From NCBI GenBank assembly GCA_004366385.1, contig ML178785.1, positions 92,334-156,333 on the forward strand: 64,000 bases of DNA. Reading direction: 5' to 3'. A model generated the notes under the pieces. The model was not told the DNA's origin and did no database searches. It saw only the letters and a list, made by a program, of their open reading frames with translations. Source of the stretch: Actinomycetota bacterium. Lineage in GTDB: Bacteria; Actinomycetota; Thermoleophilia; Gaiellales; Gaiellaceae. How positions within the stretch are numbered: the first letter of the stretch is position 1; the number at the start of each line of letters is the position of its first letter. A program made the position numbers and the translations under genes. This document shows positions 47,620-56,281 of this stretch, one piece after another.

Positions 47620-48410
47620 GCGTCCGCGACGTGCTCCCGTGGGTTGCCGACGCGCTCGTCGTGCTCGCGCTCGCGGTGATGACGATCGGCGTCTACGGGC
47701 TACGCCGTATGCCGGACGTGTACACGCAGCTCCACGCCACGAGCAAGGCCGTGTTCCTCGGCGTCATCGCCATCCTCGTCGCCTCCATGGCCACGCTCGA
47801 GCCGGCCGTGATCACGCGGGTCGCGCTCATCACGGTCTTCCTCGTCCTGACCACCCCCGTCGCGGCGCACGCGATCGCCCTCGCCGCCTATCGTCTGCGC
47901 GAGCCGATGCGGACACCGGGAGCGATCGACGAGTCGGGCCGCGGCCTCGCCGGAGCGGCCCGGGACGAGGAGCGGAGACGCCGCGCCGCGGGGGTGGAGC
48001 CGGGGTGGAGGGTCGTCGTCGGCTACGACGGGTCGGAGCAGGCCAACCGCGCGCTCGAGCGCGTCGCGATGCTGGCCGGCGAGGATGCGGCCATCACCGT
48101 CGTCACCGCCGGCGCCATCCTCCCGGAGTCGCCCGTGGCCCCCGACCGTGCCGTCGTGGAGGAGGGCGAGGAGCGGCAGCGCGTGCTCGAGGAGGGCCGC
48201 GCGCGCCTGGCGGAGCTGGGCCTGCGCGCGGAGGCGGTGGAGGCTTTCGGCGACCCCGCCGACGCGCTCATGGACGTTGCGCGCGAGATCGGCGCCGACC
48301 TCATCGTCGTGGGCACGCGCGGCCGGACCGTCACCACGCGGGTGCTGCTGGGGTCGGTGAGCGCGAAGATCGCGAGCCAGGCCCCGTGCGACGTGCTCGT
48401 CGTCCGGTAG
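47616..48410 (+). CDS. mrpG: Na+/H+ antiporter subunit G fused to a universal stress protein domain
   Basis: A 264-residue fusion. Residues 1-100 are MrpG (three helices; MTIGVYGLRRMPDVYTQLHATSKAVFLGVIAI). A charged linker (SGRGLAGAARDEERRRRAAG) leads to a UspA domain at about 128-264: WRVVVGYDGSEQANRALE, EIGADLIVVGTRGRTVTTRVLLGSVSAKIASQAPCDVLVVR. The G-2x-G-9x-G-S/T nucleotide-binding signature is present. A cytosolic Usp on the antiporter could couple ion transport to ATP or cAMP level or stress; that is inference. The GTG overlaps the mrpF stop. Confidence 0.9.
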   Translation: MSVRDVLPWVADALVVLALAVMTIGVYGLRRMPDVYTQLHATSKAVFLGVIAILVASMATLEPAVITRVALITVFLVLTTPVAAHAIALAAYRLREPMRTPGAIDESGRGLAGAARDEERRRRAAGVEPGWRVVVGYDGSEQANRALERVAMLAGEDAAITVVTAGAILPESPVAPDRAVVEEGEERQRVLEEGRARLAELGLRAEAVEAFGDPADALMDVAREIGADLIVVGTRGRTVTTRVLLGSVSAKIASQAPCDVLVVR

Positions 48411-48425
48411 CGCGCGACGCGCTCT

Positions 48426-49718
48426 CTACTCGCCGTCTTCCCGCTCGGGCCTCCGCACGACGAGCACCGAGCACGCGGCCCCGTGCGCGATCGCCTCGCT
48501 CACGCTGCCGAGCGCGCGAACACCGTGCAGGCCGCGGCCGCCGACGACCACCAGGTCGGCCTGCTCCGACACGGAGACGAGCGCGTCCGCCGGCTTGCGG
48601 CCGTCCTCCTCGAGCTCGGGCACGTCCTCGAGGAGCTGCTCGTCGAGCGGCTTCCCTCCCGTCGCCGCGAGCACGCGGAGCGGCGTGTCGAACCGGCGCG
48701 CGATCGCGGAGGCGACCGTGAGCGCCTGACGGGAGAGCGGCGACCCGTCGAACCCGACGACGAGCGACTGCGGGAACCCGCCGTTCCAGGGCGGCTTGCG
48801 CGCGACGAGGACCGAGCAGGGAGCGTCCCGGAGGAGGGTCGTCGTCATGCTGCCGAGCACGAGCCCCGCGGCCCGGCTGTGCCCCTGCGGGCCGACGGAG
48901 AGGAGGTCGGCCTCCTCCGACGCCGCGAGCTCGAGCATCACGTTCAGCGGCCGGCCGTCGATCACGCGCGTCTCGACGCCCGGCGCGTCTCCGACGACCT
49001 CCTGCGCGGCCTCGAGCGCCGCCGCGACGTCCTCGTCCAGCTTCGCGCTCGCGTGGCCCGCGAGGAACCCCGTCTGAGCCGTCACGCCGGTGTCCCGGAT
49101 GGTCGCGACGACCAGGCGGCCGCCGTCGGACAGCAGCCGCAGCGCCTGCGCGAGCGACTCCAGGCTCCCCGGCGAGCCGTCGACCCCGCAGACGATCCGG
49201 TCGAAGAGCTCCGCGTCGCCGGGCGCCGGCCTCGGCGGCCGGGAGGGCTCGGCTGACGCCGCCTCGGCGATGCACTTCAGCAGGTCGTGGCGGGAGACGA
49301 CCCCGACGAGACGGTCGTCGCGCACGACGGGGAGGTGCTTCACCTCGTTCTTCAGCATCGTGGTGACCGCCTCCCAGAGCTCGACGTCGTCGGAGACGGT
49401 CAGGACCGGTGTGCTCATGATCGAGGACGCCGGCTTCGTCCTGCGTTCCGCGTACGCCTCCTCGAGAGACGTCTCCGACCAGATCGAGCGCTCGAACACG
49501 TGCGGCGAGCGGAAGTACGTGAACGGGATCGGGTCGTCGCTCACGTCGAAGTCGGTCTCGGTGACGATGCCGACGATGCGCTCCGCGTCGTCCGGGTCGA
49601 CGATGACCACGGAGCCGACCCGGCGCTCGAGCATCAACTCGGCGAGCTCCGCGAGCGTCGTGCCCGGCATTGCGGTCGCCACCGGGCTCGTCATCACCTC
49701 GCGCACCTTGCGCCGCAT
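48426..49718 (-). CDS. CBS-pair protein with two tandem universal stress protein domains
   Basis: A 430-residue protein: Bateman module at 1-145 (VREVMTSPVATAMPGTTLAELAELMLERRVGSVVIVDP; SSIMSTPVLTVSDDVELWEAV), then two Usp domains (FDRIVCGVDGSPGSLESLAQAL...LLSVGPQGHSRAAGLVLGSMTT; QSLVVGFDGSPLSRQALTVA...VVGGRGLHGVRALGSVSEAIAHGAACSVLVV). A good Shine-Dalgarno (AAGGAGG) lies 10 nt before the ATG. It is convergent with mrpG. Its CBS half resembles the 41818 protein and its Usp half the mrpG tail. Confidence 0.9.
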   Translation of the reverse strand: MRRKVREVMTSPVATAMPGTTLAELAELMLERRVGSVVIVDPDDAERIVGIVTETDFDVSDDPIPFTYFRSPHVFERSIWSETSLEEAYAERRTKPASSIMSTPVLTVSDDVELWEAVTTMLKNEVKHLPVVRDDRLVGVVSRHDLLKCIAEAASAEPSRPPRPAPGDAELFDRIVCGVDGSPGSLESLAQALRLLSDGGRLVVATIRDTGVTAQTGFLAGHASAKLDEDVAAALEAAQEVVGDAPGVETRVIDGRPLNVMLELAASEEADLLSVGPQGHSRAAGLVLGSMTTTLLRDAPCSVLVARKPPWNGGFPQSLVVGFDGSPLSRQALTVASAIARRFDTPLRVLAATGGKPLDEQLLEDVPELEEDGRKPADALVSVSEQADLVVVGGRGLHGVRALGSVSEAIAHGAACSVLVVRRPEREDGE

Positions 49719-49812
49719 CGCGTCGCTGCCTCCTTCGGGTCGTCCGGACTCCGGGCTTCACGTCCATTCTGCCCGGAGGCGCCTTCGCGAACCTCGGGTG
49801 CGGAGGTGGAGG

Positions 49813-49884
49813 TGGCCCCGGGAGGAGTCGAACCTCCGCACGCAGATTCGAAGTCTGCCGCTCTATCCGCTGAGCTACGGGGCC
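49813..49884 (-). tRNA. tRNA-Arg(UCG)
   Basis: The minus strand folds with acceptor GGCCCCG/CGGGGCC, anticodon arm GCAGA-CTTCGAA-TCTGC (anticodon TCG) and T arm GGAGG-TTCGACT-CCTCC. Its 5' end is overlapped by the last codons of the upstream coding sequence. Confidence 0.94.
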
Positions 49885-50810
49885 TCGTCGCGCACGGTAG
49901 CGCGCCGGCGGAGACGTCGCCGCGGGCGGTGCGGGCGTGGCGCCTCGCGCAGGAGGTCGCGCACGGACGCCGAGCGTCCCTTCGCGAACGCGAGCACGGC
50001 GACCGCGCCGTAGAACCCCAGCCGCGGCCGCATCGAGCAGCAGCCCGGGCAGCGGCAGGCCGGGGCCGCCGACGCCTGGTTCAGGTCGCGCGCGTAGATC
50101 CTCGGCACCCAGCGCGGGCCGCCCCAGCGCAGGTCGAACGCGAACGAGCGGACGACGTGCGCCCAGATCAGCCACGCCGTCCAGCGGGCGATCCCGTAGA
50201 AGAAGGACGCGCGGTAGAGCGCGACGAGCATCGTCTCCGAGACGTAGCGCCCGGCCCAGCGCCAGAAGGGGTCCGCGGCCAGCACCGTCTCCCGGAAGTA
50301 GCCGCGCGTGAGCACGCGCCAGCTCAGGATCGCCCACACGACGAAGATCCCGTCCCACACGAACCCGAGCCCGCTGAAGTACGCGCCCGCGTCCACGTAG
50401 CGCCCGGTCTGCCCCGCGTACGCCCAGGCGCCGACCGCGAACAGGTGGTCGGTGAACGGGAAGAACAGCATCGAGCCGACCGTGTCGCCCATGTCCGTGA
50501 GCGCGTGCGCCCACTGGCCGATCGTGAAGCTGTACGCCACGACCTTGTTCCGGCCGACGAGGTAGATGAGCAGGCCGACGAGGACGCCGAAGGTCAGTGA
50601 GTGCGTGAAGCCTGCGCCCGGCCAGCCGCGGTGGAACTGCGCGGGGTTGTCGGCCTTCAGCTCGAAGCCCGCGAGCCCGACGCCGTACACGAACCACTTC
50701 GACATCAGGTCGGGCGCGTACGAGCCGATCAGCAGCGGGACGAAGGCGACCTTCTTCCCCAGGTGCTTCTGGATGACGTACGGCTCGAGGTCGTGCGCCG
50801 CCCAGCTCAT
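49875..50810 (-). CDS. Membrane-bound metal-dependent hydrolase-like protein
   Basis: A 311-residue polytopic membrane protein. The N-terminal part (HDLEPYVIQKHLGKK...GSYAPDLMSKW, then FHRGWPGAGFTHSL, FTIGQWAHALTDMGD) carries the spaced His/Asp pattern of YdjM-type membrane hydrolases. The C-terminus has a CRCPGCC cluster and a long Arg-rich tail. The reading frame ends 10 bp inside tRNA-Arg, with the TAG made of tRNA acceptor-region bases. It overlaps the upstream small membrane gene by ATGA. Confidence 0.7.
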   Translation of the reverse strand: MSWAAHDLEPYVIQKHLGKKVAFVPLLIGSYAPDLMSKWFVYGVGLAGFELKADNPAQFHRGWPGAGFTHSLTFGVLVGLLIYLVGRNKVVAYSFTIGQWAHALTDMGDTVGSMLFFPFTDHLFAVGAWAYAGQTGRYVDAGAYFSGLGFVWDGIFVVWAILSWRVLTRGYFRETVLAADPFWRWAGRYVSETMLVALYRASFFYGIARWTAWLIWAHVVRSFAFDLRWGGPRWVPRIYARDLNQASAAPACRCPGCCSMRPRLGFYGAVAVLAFAKGRSASVRDLLREAPRPHRPRRRLRRRATVRDEAP

Positions 50811-51028
50811 CTGCGCTCCGTGCGGACGCGGACGAAGCGGACGAGCGCCGGGAGCAGCACGACGCAGGTGACGAGGTAGCCGGCGGCGACCGGCCAGGAG
50901 AACAGAAACTCGGGGAAGGCGACCCCGATCGCGACGTAGACGACCCCGGCGCCGACGTAGAGGGCGAGCTCGCGCCAGCCGGCGGCCAGTGCGTCACGGA
51001 GAGAGGACGGCGATCCGTCGGGGCGCAC
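50807..51028 (-). CDS. Small two-helix membrane protein
   Basis: A 73-residue protein with two hydrophobic segments (LALYVGAGVVYVAIGVAFPE and VAAGYLVTCVVLLPALVRFV). The GTG at 51028 is preceded by CATACT at 7 nt. It is coupled to the downstream membrane hydrolase gene. Family unknown. Confidence 0.6.
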   Translation of the reverse strand: MRPDGSPSSLRDALAAGWRELALYVGAGVVYVAIGVAFPEFLFSWPVAAGYLVTCVVLLPALVRFVRVRTERR

Positions 51029-51035
51029 GGGCGCG

Positions 51036-51041
51036 AGTATG
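51036..51041 (-). promoter_or_regulatory. Candidate -10 box for the small membrane protein operon
   Basis: CATACT on the minus strand, 7 nt before GTG 51028. Confidence 0.4.
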
Positions 51042-51078
51042 AACCGTCGCTGGGGTCCGGTCCATCCGACGGCGGTCC

Positions 51079-51084
51079 TACCCT
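51079..51084 (+). promoter_or_regulatory. Candidate -10 box for the 79-residue membrane protein
   Basis: TACCCT, 6 nt before ATG 51091. Confidence 0.45.
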
Positions 51085-51090
51085 CGCCAC

Positions 51091-51330
51091 ATGACGCTCG
51101 GAATCGTGGTGTTCGGCGCCGCGTTCCTCGTCGGGCTCGGGCTCGGCACCTATACCCGCCGGCCCCTCTCGACCGCGTTCTTCGTCCTCGGCAGCTTCTC
51201 GGCACTGCTCGCGCTGTCGACGACGGGGGACCCGCTGGCCGCGGCCTCGATCCTCGCCATCGTGTTCCTGCTCGGCCTCGTCGCAGACAGCGTGCGCGAG
51301 ACGTTCGCGCTGCTCGTCGGCGGGCGTTAG
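51091..51330 (+). CDS. Small membrane protein of unknown function
   Basis: A 79-residue protein with two to three hydrophobic stretches (LGIVVFGAAFLVGLGLGTY; TAFFVLGSFSALLALSTT; LAAASILAIVFLLGLVADS). It is divergent from the 50807 gene. No family is recognised. Confidence 0.6.
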   Translation: MTLGIVVFGAAFLVGLGLGTYTRRPLSTAFFVLGSFSALLALSTTGDPLAAASILAIVFLLGLVADSVRETFALLVGGR

Positions 51331-51396
51331 CCCGGGCTGTCATCCGATCCGTGCCCGGCCGCCACGCGGTCGCGGCGGAGGATCGCCTCGGGACGA

Positions 51397-51482
51397 TGCG
51401 GGCGGGAGGACTCGAACCTCCAAGGGCCTTGCGGCCCACCGGGACCTAAACCCGGCGCGTCTGCCAGTTCCGCCACGCCCGC
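51397..51482 (-). tRNA. tRNA-Leu(UAG)
   Basis: An 86-nt class II tRNA on the minus strand. Acceptor GCGGGCG/CGCCCGC, anticodon loop TTTAGGT (anticodon TAG), a long variable arm (GGGCCGCAAGGCCC) and T loop TTCGAGT. Discriminator A. Confidence 0.95.
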
Positions 51483-51506
51483 GCGCGGTCGAAGGATACG
51501 GCCGCC

Positions 51507-52628
51507 TCAGGCGAAGCGGTCGAGCCGCAGGAAGCCGACGTCGTGGCTCGTGTCGCCGTCGAGGGCGAGGTCGGCGAGGATCTCGCCGACGACCGAGCAG
51601 AACTTGAAGCCGTGGCCGGAGAAGCCGGCGCCCAGCACCGCCAGCTCCGTCTCCGGATGGCGGTCGATGAGGAAGTGCTCGTCGGGGCTCGGCTCGAAGA
51701 GGCAGGTCTTGAGCGCGATCGTCGGGCCGGCGCCGTCCGGGAAGTAGCGCGCGGCGAACTCGCGCAGGGGCTCCTCGTCGTCCCGAGTGGGCTCGCGGTC
51801 GATCTCGTCCGGGTCGCCGCCGGCGCCGAAGTGGTCGTAGCGGCCGAGCTTGAAGCCCGGGATCCCGTACGCGGGGAAGCCGTAGAAGTGCTCGCCGTCG
51901 AGCGCGAGGTTGAAGACCGGGAACGCGTTCGGGTCGAAGAGCTCGGGCCGCGACGGCTGGAGCCACGCGAGCGACTGCCGCACTCCGCGCACGAGCCCCT
52001 CGGGGAGCCGCGCCACGTCCTGCGACCAGGCGCCGGCGGTGAGCACCAGCCGCTCCGCCTCGATGACGCCGCGGTCGGTCGTGACGCGGACGCCGTTCTC
52101 GCGCGTCTCCCACTCGAGCACGCGCTCGCGTGCCCGCACGACCGCCCCGCGCGCCAGCGCGCCCTGCACGTGCGCGACGATGCAGCGCTCCGGGACGACG
52201 AAGCCGCCGTCCGGCTGGAAGAGGAGCTGCATCTCCGGCGGCAGCCGGTAGGCGGGGAAGCGGCGCGCGACCTCGTCTCCCGTCAGCACCTCGTGCGGGA
52301 GGTCGTGATCCGCGCAGGAGCGGAGCGCGCCCTCGAGGATCCGCTCGCCGCCCTCGACGATGCCGGTGATGCGGAGGAGCTCCTCGCCCGCCTCGGCCTC
52401 GAGCTCGCGCCAGAGCTCGTACGCGCGGCGGAGCAGCGGGACGTAGGACGAATGCTCGAAGTACGCCAGCCGGATGATCCGCGTGTGCCCGTGCGAGGAG
52501 CCGTGCTCGTGCGGCACGTCGAATCGCTCGAGCCCGAGGACGCGCTGCCCGCGGCGGGCGAGGTGGTACAGCGCGGCGCTCCCCATCCCGCCGACGCCGG
52601 CGACCACGACGTCGTAGCGCTCGCTCAC
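51507..52628 (-). CDS. Sarcosine oxidase/N-methyl-amino acid oxidase-like flavoprotein
   Basis: A 373-residue flavoenzyme of the monomeric sarcosine oxidase/SolA family. The FAD motif is DVVVAGVGGMGSAALYHLARRG, with GLERFDVPHEHGSSHGHTRIIRLAYFE. The C-terminal segment ALKTCLFEPSPDEHFLID places Cys309 where MSOX links FAD covalently, followed by GAGFSGHGFKF. It probably oxidises N-methylated or cyclic amino acids, producing H2O2. TAGGAT lies 7 nt before the GTG. Confidence 0.9.
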   Translation of the reverse strand: MSERYDVVVAGVGGMGSAALYHLARRGQRVLGLERFDVPHEHGSSHGHTRIIRLAYFEHSSYVPLLRRAYELWRELEAEAGEELLRITGIVEGGERILEGALRSCADHDLPHEVLTGDEVARRFPAYRLPPEMQLLFQPDGGFVVPERCIVAHVQGALARGAVVRARERVLEWETRENGVRVTTDRGVIEAERLVLTAGAWSQDVARLPEGLVRGVRQSLAWLQPSRPELFDPNAFPVFNLALDGEHFYGFPAYGIPGFKLGRYDHFGAGGDPDEIDREPTRDDEEPLREFAARYFPDGAGPTIALKTCLFEPSPDEHFLIDRHPETELAVLGAGFSGHGFKFCSVVGEILADLALDGDTSHDVGFLRLDRFA

Positions 52629-52635
52629 GGGCGCG

Positions 52636-52641
52636 ATCCTA
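52636..52641 (-). promoter_or_regulatory. Candidate -10 box for the sarcosine oxidase-like gene
   Basis: TAGGAT on the minus strand, 7 nt before GTG 52628. Confidence 0.5.
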
Positions 52642-52662
52642 CGCCGCGCCCGGGGGACGGCT

Positions 52663-52693
52663 CGCCCCTTCCCCCGGCGGGAGGGGAGGGGCG
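52663..52693. other. GC hairpin in the divergent promoter region ahead of tig
   Basis: A 13-bp stem (one G-T pair, one bulged A) with a GGCG loop, between two divergent start codons. It lies upstream of both genes, so it is not a terminator for either and may be a protein-binding or structural site. Confidence 0.4.
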
Positions 52694-52711
52694 GTCTGGT
52701 TGAATGGCCCG

Positions 52712-54067
52712 GTGGCCACCCAGGTCGAAGAGGTCGGCGAGAACCGCGTTCGCCTGACCGTCGAGGTTCCTCCCGAGCAGGTCAAGCACGCGGTCGAGCA
52801 CGCGCTCCACGACCTCTCCGAGACCGCCAAGATCCCGGGCTTCCGGCAGGGCAAGGTCCCGCAGCCGATCCTCGTCTCGCGCCTGGGCAAGGAGCGGATC
52901 TACGCCGAGGCGGTCGACAGCCACATCGGCGGCTGGTTCTGGAGCGCGGCCTCGCGCAGCCGCATCCGCCCCGTGACCGAGCCCGAGTACGAGTTCGAGC
53001 TCCCTGCGAGCGCGGACGACGGCTGGAGCTTCGCCGCCACCGTGGACGTGCAGCCGCTGCCGGAGATAGTCGACTGGACGGAGCTCGAGGTGCCGCGGCC
53101 GGAGATCGACGTGCCCGAGGACGCGATCGACGCCGAGCTCGAGGCGCTGCGCGAGTCGGTCGCGGAGCTCGCGCCCGCGAACGGCCGCCCGGCGCAGGAC
53201 GGCGACACGCTCGTCGTCGACCTCGTCGACTCCGAGGGCGAGGCGCAGCGCGACACCGTCGTCGAGCTCGGCGCCGGGACGCTGACCCCCGAGCTGGAGC
53301 AGGCGCTGATCGGCGCCGCCGCGGGTGACACGAGGGAGGTCACCTTCGCGCGAGGCGACGGCTCCTCCGGCACGGTCGAAGTCACGGTGCGGGAGGTGCA
53401 GGAGAAGGTCCTCCCGCCGCTCGACGACGAGCTGGCGCGCGCCGCGAGCGAGTTCGACACGCTCGCCGAGCTGCGCGAGTCCATCGCCGCCACCCTGCGC
53501 GAGCAGCTCGACGACGAGATCGACGCCGCGTACCGCGTGGCCGCGGTCGACGCGCTCGTGCAAGCCTCGGAGGTGCAGCCCGCGCTGCCCCTCGTCCGCA
53601 CGCGCGCCACCGACCTCCTCACCGGCTTCGTCCGCTCGCTCGAGCGGCGCGGGGTCACCCTCGAGACCTACCTCGCCGCCAGCGGCACGCCCGCCGAGGA
53701 GCTCCAGCGCCAGTTCGTCCTCGAGGCGGCCGTCTCGGTCGCCCGCGAGCTCGCGCTCGAGGCGCTCGCCGCGAAGGCGGGCATCGACGTCTCGGACGAC
53801 GACGTGAAGGCGTACCTGCGCGAGGAGGCCGAGAGCGCAGGCGAGGAGGACGTCGACGGCCTGATCGAGGACGTGTGGGCGCACGGCCAGCAGGAGACGA
53901 TCCGCGAGGACCTGCGGCTGCGCGACGCGCTCGACCGGCTCGTCGCCGACGTGAAGCCGATCGCGCCCGACCTCGCCGTCGCGCGAGACAAGCTCTGGAC
54001 CCCCGACAAGGAGAAGGCCGAGGCGGGCACGAAGTTGTGGACCCCCGGCGACAAGGAGAGTGCATGA
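52712..54067 (+). CDS. tig: Trigger factor (ribosome-associated peptidyl-prolyl isomerase chaperone)
   Basis: A 451-residue trigger factor. The N-terminal ribosome-binding domain has the signature [15 protein letters not shown] (canonical GFRxGKxP). The PPIase domain spans about 150-235 and a C-terminal helical arm domain follows, with an acidic [18 protein letters not shown] tail. I prefer GTG 52712, because a TTGAAT hexamer ends 6 nt before it, over the in-frame TTG at 52700 inside that hexamer. It overlaps clpP (ATGA), the classical tig-clpP-clpX order. Confidence 0.93.
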   Translation: MATQVEEVGENRVRLTVEVPPEQVKHAVEHALHDLSETAKIPGFRQGKVPQPILVSRLGKERIYAEAVDSHIGGWFWSAASRSRIRPVTEPEYEFELPASADDGWSFAATVDVQPLPEIVDWTELEVPRPEIDVPEDAIDAELEALRESVAELAPANGRPAQDGDTLVVDLVDSEGEAQRDTVVELGAGTLTPELEQALIGAAAGDTREVTFARGDGSSGTVEVTVREVQEKVLPPLDDELARAASEFDTLAELRESIAATLREQLDDEIDAAYRVAAVDALVQASEVQPALPLVRTRATDLLTGFVRSLERRGVTLETYLAASGTPAEELQRQFVLEAAVSVARELALEALAAKAGIDVSDDDVKAYLREEAESAGEEDVDGLIEDVWAHGQQETIREDLRLRDALDRLVADVKPIAPDLAVARDKLWTPDKEKAEAGTKLWTPGDKESA

Positions 54068-54648
54068 GCCCGTTGATTCCGATGGTGATCGAGCAGACCT
54101 CGCGCGGCGAGCGCTCGTTCGACATCTACTCCCGCCTGCTCAACGAGCGGATCATCTTCCTCGGCACGCCGATCGACGACCAGATCGCGAACCTCGTCGT
54201 CGCGCAGCTCCTCCACCTCGAGTCGGAGGACCCCGACAAGGACATCTCGATCTACATCAACTCGCCCGGCGGGATCGTGTACGCGGGCCTCGCGATCTAC
54301 GACACGATGCAGTACATCAAGCCGGACGTGCAGACGATCTGCGTCGGCATGGCGATGTCGATGGGCGCGGTCGTGCTCGCCGGAGGCACGCCCGGGAAGC
54401 GCTCGGCGCTGCCGCACTCGAAGATCCTCATCCACCAGGGCTCGGCCGGGTTCCACGGCCAGCCCACCGACATCGAGATCCAGGCGCGGGAGGTGATCAA
54501 CCTCAAACGGCTAATGGAGGAGATCATGTCCAGGCACACCGGCCAGGAGATCGACAAGGTGCAGAAGGACATGGATCGCGACTACTACATGACGGCTCAG
54601 GAAGCGAAGGACTACGGGATCATCGACCGTGTCATCGAGCACCACTGA
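54064..54648 (+). CDS. clpP: ATP-dependent Clp protease proteolytic subunit
   Basis: A 194-residue serine protease subunit. The triad is Ser99 ([15 protein letters not shown]), His124 (SKILIHQ) and Asp173 (MDRDYYM). The oligomerisation region [21 protein letters not shown] is conserved. The segment around Ser99 is GMAMSMG rather than the more usual GQAASMG. It forms the degradative chamber with ClpX from the next gene. Confidence 0.96.
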   Translation: MSPLIPMVIEQTSRGERSFDIYSRLLNERIIFLGTPIDDQIANLVVAQLLHLESEDPDKDISIYINSPGGIVYAGLAIYDTMQYIKPDVQTICVGMAMSMGAVVLAGGTPGKRSALPHSKILIHQGSAGFHGQPTDIEIQAREVINLKRLMEEIMSRHTGQEIDKVQKDMDRDYYMTAQEAKDYGIIDRVIEHH

Positions 54649-54695
54649 GCGAGCCCCCCTGGCAATGACGAGGGAATCGGAGTAAAAGGAGACAC

Positions 54696-55970
54696 GTGGC
54701 TCGGGCGAGCGAAGGAAACGAGCAGCTCCTCTGCAGCTTCTGCGGAAAGAGCCAGCGCCAGGTCAAGAAGCTGATCGCAGGCCCTGGCGTCTACATCTGC
54801 GACGAGTGCATCGATCTCTGTAACGAGATCATCGACGAGGAGCTGACGACCCCGACCCAGCTCGATCTCGACAACCTCCCGCGCCCGCTCGACATCTACA
54901 GCGTCCTCAACGACTACGTCGTCTCCCAGGAGGAGTCGAAGCGCACGCTCGCGGTGGCGGTCTACAACCACTACAAGCGCGTGCGCATGGGCCTGGACGA
55001 CGGCGACGTCGAGCTCCAGAAGTCGAACATCCTCCTCCTCGGGCCGACCGGCTGCGGGAAGACGCTCCTGGCGCAGACGCTCGCGCGCATCCTCAACGTC
55101 CCGTTCGCGATCGCGGACGCGACGGCGCTGACCGAGGCCGGTTACGTCGGAGAGGACGTCGAGAACATCCTGCTGAAGCTCATCCAGGCCGCGGACTTCG
55201 ACATCAAGAAGGCGGAGACCGGGATCATCTACATCGACGAGGTGGACAAGATCGCGCGCAAGGCGGACAACCCGTCGATCACGCGCGACGTGTCCGGCGA
55301 GGGCGTCCAGCAGGCGCTCCTCAAGATCCTCGAGGGGACGGTCGCCTCGGTGCCGCCGCAGGGTGGGCGCAAGCACCCGCACCAGGAGTTCCTCTCGATC
55401 GACACGACGAACATCCTCTTCATCTGCGGCGGCGCGTTCGCCGGGCTGGACAAGATCATCGAGCGGCGGATCGGGAAGAACACCGTGGGCTTCGGCGCCG
55501 ACATCCGCTCGCGCGCGTCGGAGGAGAGCGCGGAGCTGCTGACCCAGGTGATGCCGGAGGACCTGATGGCGTTCGGGCTCATCCCCGAGTTCGTCGGCCG
55601 CCTGCCCGTGATCAGCGCCGTGCACCAGCTCACGCGCGAGGATCTCGTCGAGATCCTCGTCGAGCCGAAGAACGCGCTCACGAAGCAGTACCAGCGCTTC
55701 TTCGGGTACGACTCGATCGAGCTCGTCTTCACCGACGACGCGCTCTGGGAGATCGCCGACCACGCGCTCATGCGCGAGACGGGCGCCCGCGGGCTGCGCT
55801 CGATCATCGAGCTCGCGCTGCTCGACGTCATGTTCGAGCTGCCGTCGCGAACCGATGTGACGAAGTGCGTCATCACCAAGGAGACGATCTCGAAAGGCCA
55901 GCGGCCGACCCTCGTCACGAGTGCGGGCGCCTCGGACGACGAGCTCGAGCTCACGGAAGAGTCCGCGTAG
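54696..55970 (+). CDS. clpX: ATP-dependent Clp protease ATP-binding subunit ClpX
   Basis: A 424-residue unfoldase. The N-terminal zinc finger LCSFCGKS...[11 protein letters not shown] is followed by Walker [18 protein letters not shown], Walker [13 protein letters not shown], the pore loop GYVGEDVEN, the [27 protein letters not shown] segment, and sensor 2 in [10 protein letters not shown]. The GTG has an AAAAGGAG ribosome-binding site. It completes the tig-clpP-clpX operon. Confidence 0.97.
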   Translation: MARASEGNEQLLCSFCGKSQRQVKKLIAGPGVYICDECIDLCNEIIDEELTTPTQLDLDNLPRPLDIYSVLNDYVVSQEESKRTLAVAVYNHYKRVRMGLDDGDVELQKSNILLLGPTGCGKTLLAQTLARILNVPFAIADATALTEAGYVGEDVENILLKLIQAADFDIKKAETGIIYIDEVDKIARKADNPSITRDVSGEGVQQALLKILEGTVASVPPQGGRKHPHQEFLSIDTTNILFICGGAFAGLDKIIERRIGKNTVGFGADIRSRASEESAELLTQVMPEDLMAFGLIPEFVGRLPVISAVHQLTREDLVEILVEPKNALTKQYQRFFGYDSIELVFTDDALWEIADHALMRETGARGLRSIIELALLDVMFELPSRTDVTKCVITKETISKGQRPTLVTSAGASDDELELTEESA

Positions 55971-55996
55971 TCCTACGCGCAGGCGGGGAGGCAGCG

Positions 55997-56281
55997 ATGC
56001 CGAGGTACATCATCGAGCGGCGGTTCAGCGTTACCGAGGAGGGTATGCCGGAGCTCGGCCAGAAGTCCAACACCGTGATTCGCGATGATGAGCCCGCGAT
56101 CACGTGGGAGCACAGCCACGTCACCGTCGGCGAGGACGGGCTCGTGCGCACGTTCTGCATCTACGACGCGCCGCACGAGGCCGCCGTGCTTCGTCACGCC
56201 GACCTGCTTGGCGCGCACGTGGTCGCGAGCATCAGCGAGATCGTCGCGGACGTGACGCCCGAAGACTTCCCGATCGACTAG
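55997..56281 (+). CDS. DUF4242 family small protein
   Basis: A 94-residue protein: MPRYIIERRFSVTEEGMPELG, ITWEHSHVTVGEDGLVRTFCIYDAPHEAAVLRHADLLGAHVV. The pattern YIIER...W.HS.V..DG....C.Y.AP.....R.HA matches DUF4242 ferredoxin-fold proteins, some annotated as nickel-binding; function unknown. It lies just after clpX and is convergent with the cyclase gene, overlapping it by 4 nt. Confidence 0.78.
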   Translation: MPRYIIERRFSVTEEGMPELGQKSNTVIRDDEPAITWEHSHVTVGEDGLVRTFCIYDAPHEAAVLRHADLLGAHVVASISEIVADVTPEDFPID

